DNA from: Planctomycetaceae bacterium
Lineage (GTDB): Bacteria; Planctomycetota; Planctomycetia; Pirellulales; Pirellulaceae
Length of the DNA stretch: 64,000 nucleotides
Assembly: GCA_020638975.1 (NCBI GenBank)
Contig: JACKHN010000002.1
Location: 1 to 64,000, forward strand
Direction: 5' to 3'
Shown here: in pieces, positions 15,301 to 24,051 of the stretch
Layout of the letters: each line of letters starts with the position of its first letter
Numbering within the stretch: position 1 is the first letter of the stretch
Program-made: the position numbers and the translations under genes
Notes under the pieces: generated by a model
What the model was told of the DNA's origin: nothing
The model's input: the letters and a program-made list of their open reading frames with translations, nothing else
The model's database searches: none

Positions 15301-17420
15301 AAGCGACTGTCGAGCGTCAACTTACCGTCGTTGGTTGGAAACTCGCCAATGTTGATCAATACGGATGAATCGAAAGCAGCAATCTGCCGCTGAGCGTCGC
15401 GATCGTAGCTGCTGTGCTCGAGGGTCAGCTCAAGAATGTGTGAGGTCGCGTCCGTCTTCTGATCAGTGAGCGTGTAGTAGGAGATTGACGGCTTGTTGTA
15501 GTGCCAATGTTGATCCGTCTCATACTGCACGGGCGCCCCGGACGGCCACGTTCTCGGCTGGAGATATGTCACTTGCGCCAAGTCGTGCTTCTTTAGCGTT
15601 TGTTGCAGATTCGTCGCGTTGAATCGCTGCTCGCTGATCAACTGCGGCAACAACTCCCGCAGCCCTTCTGGCGACTCGCGATAGAAGATCGGCGGAGTTT
15701 TCACCGAATCTGAAATATTCCCCGCCCCGTCCTCCGCCGCGAAGCTGAATACATTTGCTGCATCGGCGACCAGCGGCAAGTGAATGTTAAACCGTCCATG
15801 CTCATCCGCTTCCCCTGAAGAAAACGGCACTGCATTCTCGAAATCTTCGTTGGTTCCATGCTGATGTTCGACCACACGCACCAGCGCACCCGGCTCCGTG
15901 TAACCCGAGACTATGATCTTAGGTTCATAAACCGTTGTCGGTGAAGCGATAAAGATGTTCGGGCGCGGGGGCGGCATTGTGTCGCGTGGCGGCTGTGCTG
16001 CAGTGGGCGCCGGCTCCCCTGCAATGTACTTAAACACTTCTTCGGGAGAAACCAAATCAGGAAGCTTCCAGAGTTCCTGTCCCTCAATGCCTTGATAGGT
16101 GACATCGGGTTGGATCTGCATGACGGGACGGTCCCACGCCGACCAGATCAGCTCTCGATCCAAAAACTGGGCTTCCAAGATAGACGCGAATGCGTGCGTG
16201 ATACCGAGGTCGTAGTCCTTGCGGCGGACGCCGTCGATGAGGTTCGTCATCACGACGCGTGGATCGATTGTGTCCCCCTTGCGCCCTCTCTCGTACGCTG
16301 TCCGCAGAAAGTCCTCATCGGCCCTATCAAGGAATCCTCTATGATGATTCGCTACGGAATCTTCCATGACCCGCGCAAGCTGCTGAGTGATTGCGTCAGG
16401 GAGCGGTTGGATATCGACGAGCGCGGACAAGTTTCGAATTGCAGTCGTTGATTCTAGCCCAGATGGAGAAACGAATCGTACGATTTCTTGCAGGCGATAG
16501 CGAATTAACCGATAAGGAACCATACGCCCCTCTTGGTCTGGTGCGACAAGTTCATTTCCGTCAGCATCCCTGGCGGCGATCTCCCTGATCACTCGAAACT
16601 TGGCCTCTTCTGCCTCACGCTCGGAATTCGGGTTGGCGTGGTTCCAGGTCGTCGTTACATCAAACCAGCTACCTGACTTCGCGATAAACCAGTCGTAGTT
16701 GGAATCGTTGTAAGGGTAGTCGTGATGTCCAACGGGTGTCGCCAGGTCAGCGCCGTACTGAATCGCCCGCTCTTTTCCTGCGTGCCACACTAAGACATCG
16801 CCCACTTTTAGCGCCCGTCCAAACCACCGAAAGACGGTGGCTCCCAATCTTGAGTCCTTGATCAAATCTCCTTTGTTCAGATAGTTCGAACTTTCAATGT
16901 GCGCTGGCAGATTCGTCTCGAAGTAGTTGTCGAGGTACTGAAAGTACCCTTCCAGTATGGGCCCCATGTCGTCCCAGGTGCTCTTGACGTGGTCAATCGA
17001 AAGGGGCTCGTTGGGCTCAGCCACGGCTAGCTGCTCCGAGAGAACAGTGGGGATGACACTGCCGTAGTCGTGAACCTGGAACGACTCTTGTCCCGTGTCC
17101 TTGTAGACGTGCCGCATCCCCATGAAGACCTGTCGTTGAGACTGGTATCGAGTGCCCCCGAGGTAGAATCCTACTTCCACACCAGCATCTTCGTTATCGT
17201 GACTCTGGCCCCACAAAAGCTCAAAACGCGACTCATCCTGTAGATCTCCGTAGGTCGGGACATTAACCGCGTCGAGATAGAAGAGCTGCTCGCTGGGCGA
17301 GTAGTCATCCCTTGCGTTAAAAATCTCTGGGAGAACGTAGTCTTCAAATACCGGTCCGCCGTTGAACATGTTACGTTGCTCAAGAGCTTCCAGTCGAAGC
17401 GTGCGGGGCTTGCGAGGCAT
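12375..17420 (-). CDS. Giant exported protein with Ig-like modules and C-terminal dockerin repeats
   Basis: A 1681-aa protein; AGGAG stands 8 bases before the ATG. The N-terminus RTLRLEALEQRNMFNG resembles the LEPR-type sorting start of planctomycete surface proteins rather than a normal signal peptide. Around residues 490-590 there is a bacterial Ig-like module (PNIFIASP... SGYTEPGALVRVVE), and a second at ~1420-1510 (VVSGTTEPGTML). The middle (~780-1330) has many short beta-propeller-like strands, including a TDGTLEGTRML repeat. Near residues 1525-1600 are two dockerin/EF-type calcium loops (DTNNDGTVAPIDAL and DVNGDGFVSPLDVL). It is probably secreted and held in an extracellular assembly. 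No catalytic domain was recognised. Confidence 0.75.
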   Translation of the reverse strand: MPRKPRTLRLEALEQRNMFNGGPVFEDYVLPEIFNARDDYSPSEQLFYLDAVNVPTYGDLQDESRFELLWGQSHDNEDAGVEVGFYLGGTRYQSQRQVFMGMRHVYKDTGQESFQVHDYGSVIPTVLSEQLAVAEPNEPLSIDHVKSTWDDMGPILEGYFQYLDNYFETNLPAHIESSNYLNKGDLIKDSRLGATVFRWFGRALKVGDVLVWHAGKERAIQYGADLATPVGHHDYPYNDSNYDWFIAKSGSWFDVTTTWNHANPNSEREAEEAKFRVIREIAARDADGNELVAPDQEGRMVPYRLIRYRLQEIVRFVSPSGLESTTAIRNLSALVDIQPLPDAITQQLARVMEDSVANHHRGFLDRADEDFLRTAYERGRKGDTIDPRVVMTNLIDGVRRKDYDLGITHAFASILEAQFLDRELIWSAWDRPVMQIQPDVTYQGIEGQELWKLPDLVSPEEVFKYIAGEPAPTAAQPPRDTMPPPRPNIFIASPTTVYEPKIIVSGYTEPGALVRVVEHQHGTNEDFENAVPFSSGEADEHGRFNIHLPLVADAANVFSFAAEDGAGNISDSVKTPPIFYRESPEGLRELLPQLISEQRFNATNLQQTLKKHDLAQVTYLQPRTWPSGAPVQYETDQHWHYNKPSISYYTLTDQKTDATSHILELTLEHSSYDRDAQRQIAAFDSSVLINIGEFPTNDGKLTLDSRLLDFNVLTQLATPEDAAFEAIVDSGQAWRLLDDFVTKYVELLDESGVTPVWISEPIDRSRIGEGPGVEAIVDRKDYRTGASNHTRLLGASDHIVLIGHDGGRIEAYDTRTEQYEELRPTYADFDPENVFTYYASFGNVFLPVNEKLVFMAPSFADDIDPDLGRGRNLGTGIWSTDGTLEGTRMLANLTTLDDEGEAVFEAPCGALGIRNPFYYNYYCGESGRAQTEPTNFVKGAEGLYFVQFRDMEHTLRDGIRPSGEIVAGKWFDVYFTDGDSVTKIMSQDFDGGRFYFSQMVSNEQGSVFLGAQQSAGDGYGNAQVTFQLTPNGARPIYEGSMLWAVGDVAYYSSVPSRPPELRSLSTGEPVALPFTKYGASNRGDVVEVTSYDAETRQEKVFLTGDGSLVDLPEFPNSSALKIAVVDGEYYLSTRPLQRLVGGEWQIVADQGPSQRHGSLLYNPYQIFTPNRIALQQDSTFQNQQLFESDSYLYAETGGIVYRIDAGLADVQPSRIDVPEVQIDFLPPADDIYVHSHEDIPITIKARYGEDGVTVTKFSLDLPDDLIQSSLFGTLDSFYASQGDFIIARHFPGRAGELFVEFWRVDFENSVLTYLPTPEPYAPFRGVYDRIREDGFYVWYREQDQFWKLEGDRFVVVDSIPDESTESVPHYLGFDVPQDAQQRMRTLRGDSSTSLAQLYEGNLTFLLFTESADQQAPVVQITSARPSTQQQNSIVVSGTTEPGTMLVSPRVGQTTTDVFFNTSFRHGSSWVVTADDDGHFEITISLPKENGFNSGNLLAYGTNGAVTQLEASTWAEFLETPPRSDNKLDTNNDGTVAPIDALLIINELNAKGAYPISSVDQPGERALLDVNGDGFVSPLDVLMIINHLHRQTIAAEGEADLPRAFTPPTVEYFRDSESREDSATHSVTELQQFLQDQPSAAQYTARSSAGTGAAPAKRVALLETDDLLELIATDVAFNKPLG

Positions 17421-17579
17421 ATCAGATCTCCTGCGTCAAATGGCGGATTCTTATTCGGCGGGACGCGGTGTCCGGTTCCGCAGGGGAGATTCCCGTTCGC
17501 CTGACTAGATGGACATCGGGGCACTTTTTTTCTCCTCCATTGGCCTCAGAAGCACTTTCAAGACTTCTGGTAACCCGCT

Positions 17580-17633
17580 GCGTAAGCGAGGGATCCTTCC
17601 GGAAGTGTGCTTTTTCGTAGCCCTCGCTTACGC
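17580..17633. repeat. Intergenic inverted repeat
   Basis: Perfect 13-nt arms GCGTAAGCGAGGG (17580-17592) and CCCTCGCTTACGC (17621-17633). It lies in the non-coding space upstream of the giant exported protein gene, next to two further nested palindromes. Confidence 0.75.
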
Positions 17634-17677
17634 GTTTCGAAGTTGCGCTCTTTTCCATCCCGTAGGGATCTGAGCCA

Positions 17678-17835
17678 TTAGCCGGTGGTAAGCACAGCGT
17701 CACCACCGGGGAAATGCAACGAAAACCTGACGGATCCCGGAGGGATGCCAGCCGTGCGGTGCTGGCATCCCTCCGGGATGCGTCGAAATGACAAACGTGG
17801 AAACCGGTGGTGGCGCTACGCTTACCACCGGCTAA
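17678..17835. repeat. Nested palindromic element (outer and inner inverted repeats)
   Basis: Outer perfect 16-nt arms are TTAGCCGGTGGTAAGC (17678-17693) and its complement at 17820-17835. Inside, 17735-17752 pairs with 17761-17778 (perfect over 17-18 bases, core GGAGGGATGCCAGC). The whole 158-bp unit would make a cruciform. It fills most of the 625-base gap between the divergent giant-protein and lipoprotein genes, in which I see no gene. Confidence 0.75.
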
Positions 17836-18045
17836 TTGCTGAAATTCCTTCGGAATACTTGGCGAAATGCGCAACTTCAAAACTTACGCGTCTGGTTACC
17901 AAGAACAACGCGTTCATGCTTTTAAACAGGCTTCTCAAAAGTATTCCGCCAAAAAATTCTCCCCATCGTGTCCATGGCAGCGGCCAAATGGGAATCTCCA
18001 GGCAGACGAAACAAGAGCCGCCTCACTTGCCTGGGAGATAAAGCC

Positions 18046-19659
18046 ATGCGACGCATTAACTTACTGCTCGCCATAATGTTTGCCGGCGCGATCATGATGA
18101 CAGGCGCCGGTTGCGCCGAGACGCATTCCAGTGAACGAGTTGCCTACGCCCCCAAGCTGCCGGACAACTTCAGCTGGTCCGCGTATCAGGCGATTCCCAA
18201 GCCCGAGCGAGCGGCACTCGCGCCGCTGCAGAAAGAGTGGCTCGACTTGGTCGACCGTTCGCTGAACGACTATCGCGCGGCCTATGCCGCCAAGAATGGA
18301 GTGGCTCGCGACGCGATGATCGCCGAGGCCGTCGAACGCCAGGAAGCCGGCTACGGTAGCCTGATCAAACGCATCAATACCGAAGGCCTCGACAACTGGG
18401 CGTTTCGCGTCAGCGACGATGGTTTGGTCATGGGGCCGGCCGTCATCTTCGACTACTGGACGACCGGTTCGTTTCTGAACCGGGAGATCCACTATGCGGT
18501 AAGCCAGAGTTTTCTGCTGACGATCAAAGTCGACTTGAGAAGTATTGCGCCGCAGTCGCGCGAAGCGATCGCGAGCGCGGAGGCTGATGGCGTCGTCTAT
18601 GTGTCGCTTCCGCCTGAATCATTCACCGTAAGCAGCGGAATCACGGGCTACGGGCCCTTCATCCTCACGCATCGCATCAATAGCTCAGATGCTCTTCCCG
18701 CTCTTGCGGCTCCACGGCGTTCGCTCTTCGTTGACAAGCCAGACCGTGTGCGTTTGGCCTCGACGCGAGAACCGCAGCTCTATAAGCAGCTGCTCGCCGG
18801 AAAGGCCGCGGAAGACGCGGCCGCGATCGCGGCAACAAAGATGAAGCGCGAGCAAGAGGCGACGGCTCTCCAACAGCGAATCGCCGGCCTGAAAGAAGAG
18901 TTGGTGCAGCACATCTACGCGAACGGTATCTCGCCGAGCGCCGTGCGGCGGTGGCTGGGGCGTTCCTTGGAAAGCGATTCTTACTTGGATGACAAACCCG
19001 AACCGCAGGTGCTTTTCGATTTGCAGCGGCTGAACGTTCCAGCTCAAGAGTTGCTTAACGACACGCGTCTGGCATTTGCCGCCTCGCTTGCGCCGACACC
19101 AGACAGCCAATTGAAAGCGTTTACCGATGCCAAGACGATCCGGCATGACTTCTTTGACGATAATAACTTCTACGCCACGCGAGCCGAGAATCTGTCGCGT
19201 GCGTTGCGTAGCTTTCTCCGCGCGGACGCGAATTCATCACGCATCTTGATCAACGCTGACGCGCTGCTGGCGGCTCGCTACCAAGCCACCGCTTCAACCC
19301 CCGAAGGGCGCTGCTGGATGACGCGATTGGCTCAACTGGCCGTGCTGTGGGATCGCGGCGAAGCGATCGTTGTTTCCTCGTCGCAGCAGAACGTTCGTTT
19401 CGCGGAAGGAGGCTTGGCCGAATACCTCAAGAACTTGCCGCATCAGCCAACGGAAATCGCGGGTCTTTACACGACGCCGGCCATGAAGCAGGCACAGCAA
19501 GATCGCGGTTCCAACTTTGACCAATTCGACCAGCACCTTGCCGCCGCCCGGGCCGGTAACATGCCGCAGCTATTTTCTTTCGAGGAGCGGAAAGCCGCCA
19601 TGATCTCGGAGCGCCAACGCCTGTCACAGGAAGCTCGGCAACGACGCAGCGGTCGGTAG
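18046..19659 (+). CDS. Exported protein of unknown function, possible lipoprotein
   Basis: A 537-aa protein. Start 18046 (GGGAGATAAAGCC before the ATG) puts a signal peptide at once: RRINLLLAIMFAGAIMM followed by TGAGC, a poor lipobox but with a Cys right after the hydrophobic core. The rest is helical and charged, with a coiled-coil-like stretch around residues 275-300 (KMKREQEATALQQR). No known domain or catalytic motif was recognised. It ends 24 bases before the start of the large kinase gene on the same strand and may be cotranscribed with it, so a link to that kinase is possible but unproven. Confidence 0.7.
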   Translation: MRRINLLLAIMFAGAIMMTGAGCAETHSSERVAYAPKLPDNFSWSAYQAIPKPERAALAPLQKEWLDLVDRSLNDYRAAYAAKNGVARDAMIAEAVERQEAGYGSLIKRINTEGLDNWAFRVSDDGLVMGPAVIFDYWTTGSFLNREIHYAVSQSFLLTIKVDLRSIAPQSREAIASAEADGVVYVSLPPESFTVSSGITGYGPFILTHRINSSDALPALAAPRRSLFVDKPDRVRLASTREPQLYKQLLAGKAAEDAAAIAATKMKREQEATALQQRIAGLKEELVQHIYANGISPSAVRRWLGRSLESDSYLDDKPEPQVLFDLQRLNVPAQELLNDTRLAFAASLAPTPDSQLKAFTDAKTIRHDFFDDNNFYATRAENLSRALRSFLRADANSSRILINADALLAARYQATASTPEGRCWMTRLAQLAVLWDRGEAIVVSSSQQNVRFAEGGLAEYLKNLPHQPTEIAGLYTTPAMKQAQQDRGSNFDQFDQHLAAARAGNMPQLFSFEERKAAMISERQRLSQEARQRRSGR

Positions 19660-19683
19660 TCATTCTCGAACCCTTGTCTCTAA

Positions 19684-22600
19684 GTGAGTAAGATCGAAGC
19701 CATGAAGAATTCGCTTGAAAACGTGATCGATCAGTACGAACAGCTCTGGCGAGACGGCGACAGGCCCCCGATGCTCGGCCAATTTCTGGCTGACTCGCTC
19801 CTCTCGATGGAGCAACGAAGCGCGGTGCTCGCCGATCTGGTGGCGATCGACATGGAATACCGCTGGCGAGCCGCGGCGCCGGACCAGTCGTTACGTGCGA
19901 CAACGCCGGTCATCGGCGCTTTGGCTGCGGACGAAGAGACCATCGCTGACACGATCGGTGCGCGACCGACTTTGGAGAAATATTTGCGAGAATGGCCGGA
20001 ACTTGCCCAGTCGACTAGCATCAGGTCAGAGCTTCCGGCGGAAGAGTTTCGAGTGCGGCATCGATGGGGTGACCGCCCGTCCATCGATGAGTTTCTCAAG
20101 CGATTCGACGGCGAAGAGCACTTGCGAGCCGAATTGTCAAAGGTACTCGACGAACTCGATCGCGATGAAGCCGGAGCGGACAAAACACAAGACGCGATTG
20201 AAGTCATGATGATCTCGACAGGCGGAGAGTCATTCGGCCGCTATCGCTTGATTCGCCAACTGGGCAAGGGTGGCATGGGCCAAGTCTATCTCGCCGAGGA
20301 CACTCAACTCGAACGCCACGTTGCATTGAAGATACCGCATCTCGGCGAATCCGAGGTGGTACGGAAGCGATTCGTGAACGAAGCCAAAGCAGCAGCCATG
20401 CTGCATCATCCGAACATTTGTCCCGTGTTCGATGCCGGCGAGATCGATGGCCAGCCTTTCTTGACGATGGCTTACATCGAAGGCATGACCTTGCGCGACA
20501 TCTGGCAGCATGACGGGAAACCGGATGTGGACGAGATCGCCACACACTTTGCCACCATTGCCGAAGCCATGCAGGCGGCGCACGACGCCGGCATTGTGCA
20601 TCGCGACCTAAAGCCATCGAACGTCATGATCCATCGCGAAGGTCACTCGGTCGTGATGGATTTCGGGCTGGCATTTCGCGGGGCGGCTGCGGACGAACGG
20701 CTGACGCAGACGGGCGATGCGTTCGGTTCGCCCGCCTACATGTCGCCCGAACAGATCGAAGGCGACTATACGAGCGTCGGCCCGGCGTCGGATATCTACA
20801 GTCTGGGCGTGATGCTATACGAAGCGCTGACCGGTTCATTGCCTTTCACGGGGACTGCCAGCTTGCTCGCCGTTCGCATCGCTCGCGACGAACCACAGCG
20901 ACCGTCCGTCCTCTGCCGCGATTGCCCCGAAACGCTGGAGCGGCTTTGCATGCGAATGCTCGCCAAGCAACCTGCCGCACGCCCGACGTCGATGAGCGAA
21001 GTTGCTGCCGCGTTCCGCGAGTTTGCTCGACGACAGCGGCAAGGCGAGCCTGCTCGTCCGAACTCGGTCGCGAAGCAGAGTTCCGACCAGCGCCGACGTG
21101 TGAACTTCGCAGCCGCCCTGGTTGCGTTGGCAGTCGTCGGCCTATTGGCTGCCGCTCTGGTAATCAAGGTGCAGACAGACAGAGGCGAGGTTGTCATCAA
21201 GTCGTTCGATCCCGACATCGAAGTCCTGGTGAAACGAAACGGCGAAGCAGTCGACGAGATCACGCTGGACAATGATCCCGTGTCGACCAAGGTACGAACC
21301 GGCGAGATTTCCATCGAAGTCAAGGGAGTCGATCCCGACGGAGTTCGTATCAAGAACGGCAAGTTTGAACTCACGAAGGGCGAACGTGTTGTCGTCGAGA
21401 TCCTGCCGGCGCGGCTGGCTGACGGTGATATCGTGAACAATCATCAGGGCCCGAGTTCCCTGGACCAACTTCGCCGGGACAACATCACGCCTTACCAACG
21501 GAAAGTGGCCGGCGGAGGTGATCCCTCCAAAGCTCCAGCGGAACTCGTCGCCGTGTTGGGCGACAGTCGCTTGCAACATGAGCATCGTGCCGCAGCGGAC
21601 GTTCGATTCACATCGGATGGAGAAACGCTGGTGTCCGGCGGCGAAGACGGAAAGATTCGATTTTGGGACGTCGAATCGGGCGAACTGGTGCGCGAAATTC
21701 AAACTTCATGGCGAATCGTTCAGATCGCGCTCAGCCCGAATCAACAACAAGTTGCTGCACTGTTTGATCTGGGTGGTAAGTGTGCGTCGGCAACATTTGA
21801 CGTGGCAACGGGCCGGGAGAAGCATCGAATCGACAGCGTAAGCTGCAATCTGCACGGCATGGACTGGCTCGACGATCAACATGTGATCTGTTTGGATGAT
21901 GGTCGCGACGGACAACTCACGGTTCGAAATGTCGCCACTGGTGATACGCTTCGCACGTTCGCAGCGTCTCCGGACGGTTTCCCGCTCGTGAGCCTGAGTC
22001 CTGACCGGAAGCATCTTGCCGTAGCCTTGCGACACCCGATCGAAGACGCGTTTCGTGTAGCGTTGTTTGCTACGGAAACGGGTGATCGCTTGCACGAACT
22101 TTCAAATACATCCTTCACCAATCAGCAAATAAGTGGCATCGCGTGGCATCCATCCGCACAATCGCTTGTAATTGTAGAGGGGGGACGACCATTCCACTGG
22201 GACATCGAGAGCGGCAGCGTGAATGGCTTGGATCAACTTGCGTGGGGAGCTGCTTGGGCTCCCGACGGTCAATTGCTGGCCATGGCCAATGCTGAAGCCG
22301 TTGACCTTTGGAGGCCGGATCGGAAGGCCAAGACAGGGCGATTGCCGTGTCCCGTTAAACCGATGGCAATGACATTACGATATAGCTCTGACGGCAAGCA
22401 CATCGCTGCGACATCCTACGAGGGCGCTGTCCTGTTGTGGGACGTCGCGACAGGCAAGCTGGTGAACGGATTTGACGGGCATTGGAATGCGGTAACTTCC
22501 GTATCGGTCAGCCCCGACGGAAAGCACATCGCGTCGAGCAGCCTTGATCGCAGCGTCAGGCTTTGGGACGTCGCGACGGGCACAGAGAAGCACAGGCATA

Positions 22601-23385
22601 CGGGGAACTCCGGGGACTTCTCCGACTTCTACGATGTGGCGTTCAGTCCAGATAGCAAATTCGTCGCGGCCAGCGGTCGCGCCACAGCTGGTTTAAAGAT
22701 CTGGGATGTAGCAAACGGCGAGATGGAATTCGAAGTGCCGCTGGCGATCAACCAGGAAGGAACGCAAGTTCAATGGGCCGAAGCTTCCGATTCGATCATG
22801 CTGGCGACGAATCATCCGCCGAGCCTGCGCATCTACTCGATACGGAATCGCATTCCTACGTTCCAGATCGATCTTGAAGACGCACACTTGTTTAGCGCGG
22901 ACTACCATTCAGGAGCAAAGCTGCTAACCGCAGCATGTGGCCAACGCGTACGCTTGTGGCAGGTTGGAAACAAAGAACCCACACGCGAACTCAACCTTGA
23001 AGGCCCTGTGTATTCGGTTCAGTTCAGCCCCGACGGTTCCACACTGCTTGTGGCCGGACCGGATTTCCACCCGCGGTTCTACGACTTAGCCGGGGAACCT
23101 AGCGACGGCGATACATTTCGCGAGCTACCGCTTCAAGACAAACGCCCCATCTTGGCAGCCATTTTTTATCACTCCGGCAAGCGCGTTGCGACGCTCGATT
23201 CGACACGTCTCCTCATTCTCTGGGACGTCGAAACACTCGAGGAGTTGCATCGTATCCAGTTGCCGGAAGAAAGGCGGTACCACTATACCCACTATCAGCG
23301 TCAACTGGCGTTCGCTCCCGACAACCGCCACATCCTCGTCGCCAACAACAACGGCACCGTCTCCGTACTGAGGCTGCCCCGATAA
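19684..23385 (+). CDS. Transmembrane Ser/Thr protein kinase with C-terminal WD40 propeller
   Basis: A 1233-aa protein. The start is GTG 19684 or ATG 19702; neither has a clear ribosome-binding site. Residues 1-175 are an N-terminal region of unknown role. The kinase domain (~180-455) has QLGKGGMGQVYLAED, the ATP-anchoring Lys in VALKIPH, HRDLKPSNVM, DFGLAF and SPAYMSPEQ, so it should be active. One membrane helix (~477-497) is followed by a basic/acidic juxtamembrane module (VQTDRGEVVIKSF). From ~620 to the end, repeated strands such as FSPDGSTLL and RLWDVATG mark WD40 blades. The kinase is thus cytoplasmic with a sensor or scaffold propeller on the other side. It converges with an ECF sigma gene. 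Confidence 0.92.
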   Translation: MSKIEAMKNSLENVIDQYEQLWRDGDRPPMLGQFLADSLLSMEQRSAVLADLVAIDMEYRWRAAAPDQSLRATTPVIGALAADEETIADTIGARPTLEKYLREWPELAQSTSIRSELPAEEFRVRHRWGDRPSIDEFLKRFDGEEHLRAELSKVLDELDRDEAGADKTQDAIEVMMISTGGESFGRYRLIRQLGKGGMGQVYLAEDTQLERHVALKIPHLGESEVVRKRFVNEAKAAAMLHHPNICPVFDAGEIDGQPFLTMAYIEGMTLRDIWQHDGKPDVDEIATHFATIAEAMQAAHDAGIVHRDLKPSNVMIHREGHSVVMDFGLAFRGAAADERLTQTGDAFGSPAYMSPEQIEGDYTSVGPASDIYSLGVMLYEALTGSLPFTGTASLLAVRIARDEPQRPSVLCRDCPETLERLCMRMLAKQPAARPTSMSEVAAAFREFARRQRQGEPARPNSVAKQSSDQRRRVNFAAALVALAVVGLLAAALVIKVQTDRGEVVIKSFDPDIEVLVKRNGEAVDEITLDNDPVSTKVRTGEISIEVKGVDPDGVRIKNGKFELTKGERVVVEILPARLADGDIVNNHQGPSSLDQLRRDNITPYQRKVAGGGDPSKAPAELVAVLGDSRLQHEHRAAADVRFTSDGETLVSGGEDGKIRFWDVESGELVREIQTSWRIVQIALSPNQQQVAALFDLGGKCASATFDVATGREKHRIDSVSCNLHGMDWLDDQHVICLDDGRDGQLTVRNVATGDTLRTFAASPDGFPLVSLSPDRKHLAVALRHPIEDAFRVALFATETGDRLHELSNTSFTNQQISGIAWHPSAQSLVIVEGGRPFHWDIESGSVNGLDQLAWGAAWAPDGQLLAMANAEAVDLWRPDRKAKTGRLPCPVKPMAMTLRYSSDGKHIAATSYEGAVLLWDVATGKLVNGFDGHWNAVTSVSVSPDGKHIASSSLDRSVRLWDVATGTEKHRHTGNSGDFSDFYDVAFSPDSKFVAASGRATAGLKIWDVANGEMEFEVPLAINQEGTQVQWAEASDSIMLATNHPPSLRIYSIRNRIPTFQIDLEDAHLFSADYHSGAKLLTAACGQRVRLWQVGNKEPTRELNLEGPVYSVQFSPDGSTLLVAGPDFHPRFYDLAGEPSDGDTFRELPLQDKRPILAAIFYHSGKRVATLDSTRLLILWDVETLEELHRIQLPEERRYHYTHYQRQLAFAPDNRHILVANNNGTVSVLRLPR

Positions 23386-23418
23386 CCATCGTTGCCGAGT
23401 TCGGCCTTCCGCTTTGTC

Positions 23419-24051
23419 TTACTCGGACAGTGCCTTGAATCGGGTTTCCAACTGATCGCGAAAGTTGCCGAGAAACCGTCGCACGGTGCGTTCGGAACGC
23501 TCGACGGCTGCGGCCACTTCGGGAATAGTCTTGCCTTGTAATCGCAGCTCGAGCATCTCGCGCTGCATCGGCTCAAGTTCGCGCATCATGGCTTCCACCT
23601 CATCGGCCAACGCAATCGCCTCTTCATCGGACGGTGGATCGGAGAAGGCCGCGTTGTTGTCGACACATTTCGCGTCCGGCAGTCGCTGCTCGACGCCGGC
23701 ATCACGCTTTTGCTGGCCGAAGTGCCGCGCCTTTTTCAATAATTTGTGTTTCGTGATCGAAGCCAACAGCGCCCACAAGTCTCCCGCCCGCTCGATTGCG
23801 TACTGGCCATCGCGAGCCCGCACAAAGAACGACCGCAATGCCGACTGAACAATATCATCGGCATCGACCTTCCGCGCCAACTTCTCCGACAACCGCGATC
23901 GGGCGAGTGCGACCAATCGAGTCAGGTAGCGGTCGAATACCTCACGAGCTGCATCTTCGTCGCCGCTTTGAATTCGTTCGAAAACGCCTCGGGTTTCGTG
24001 TCCTTCCACGGTTTGTATCCTGCATTCATTCGACGTGATGATCCCCACCAT
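23419..24051 (-). CDS. ECF-type RNA polymerase sigma factor
   Basis: A 210-aa sigma-70-family protein. Region 2 covers ~25-100 (AREVFDRYLTRLVALARSRL, then ADDIVQSALRSFF). Region 4 covers ~145-205 (LEPMQREMLELRLQGKTIPE, then a helix-turn-helix with SERTVRRFLGNF). It belongs to the planctomycete ECF type encoded next to Ser/Thr kinases. It lies tail-to-tail with the WD40 kinase gene, 33 bases apart. Start 24051 is kept because no better ribosome-binding site was seen; a GTG at 24006 is possible. Confidence 0.9.
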   Translation of the reverse strand: MVGIITSNECRIQTVEGHETRGVFERIQSGDEDAAREVFDRYLTRLVALARSRLSEKLARKVDADDIVQSALRSFFVRARDGQYAIERAGDLWALLASITKHKLLKKARHFGQQKRDAGVEQRLPDAKCVDNNAAFSDPPSDEEAIALADEVEAMMRELEPMQREMLELRLQGKTIPEVAAAVERSERTVRRFLGNFRDQLETRFKALSE

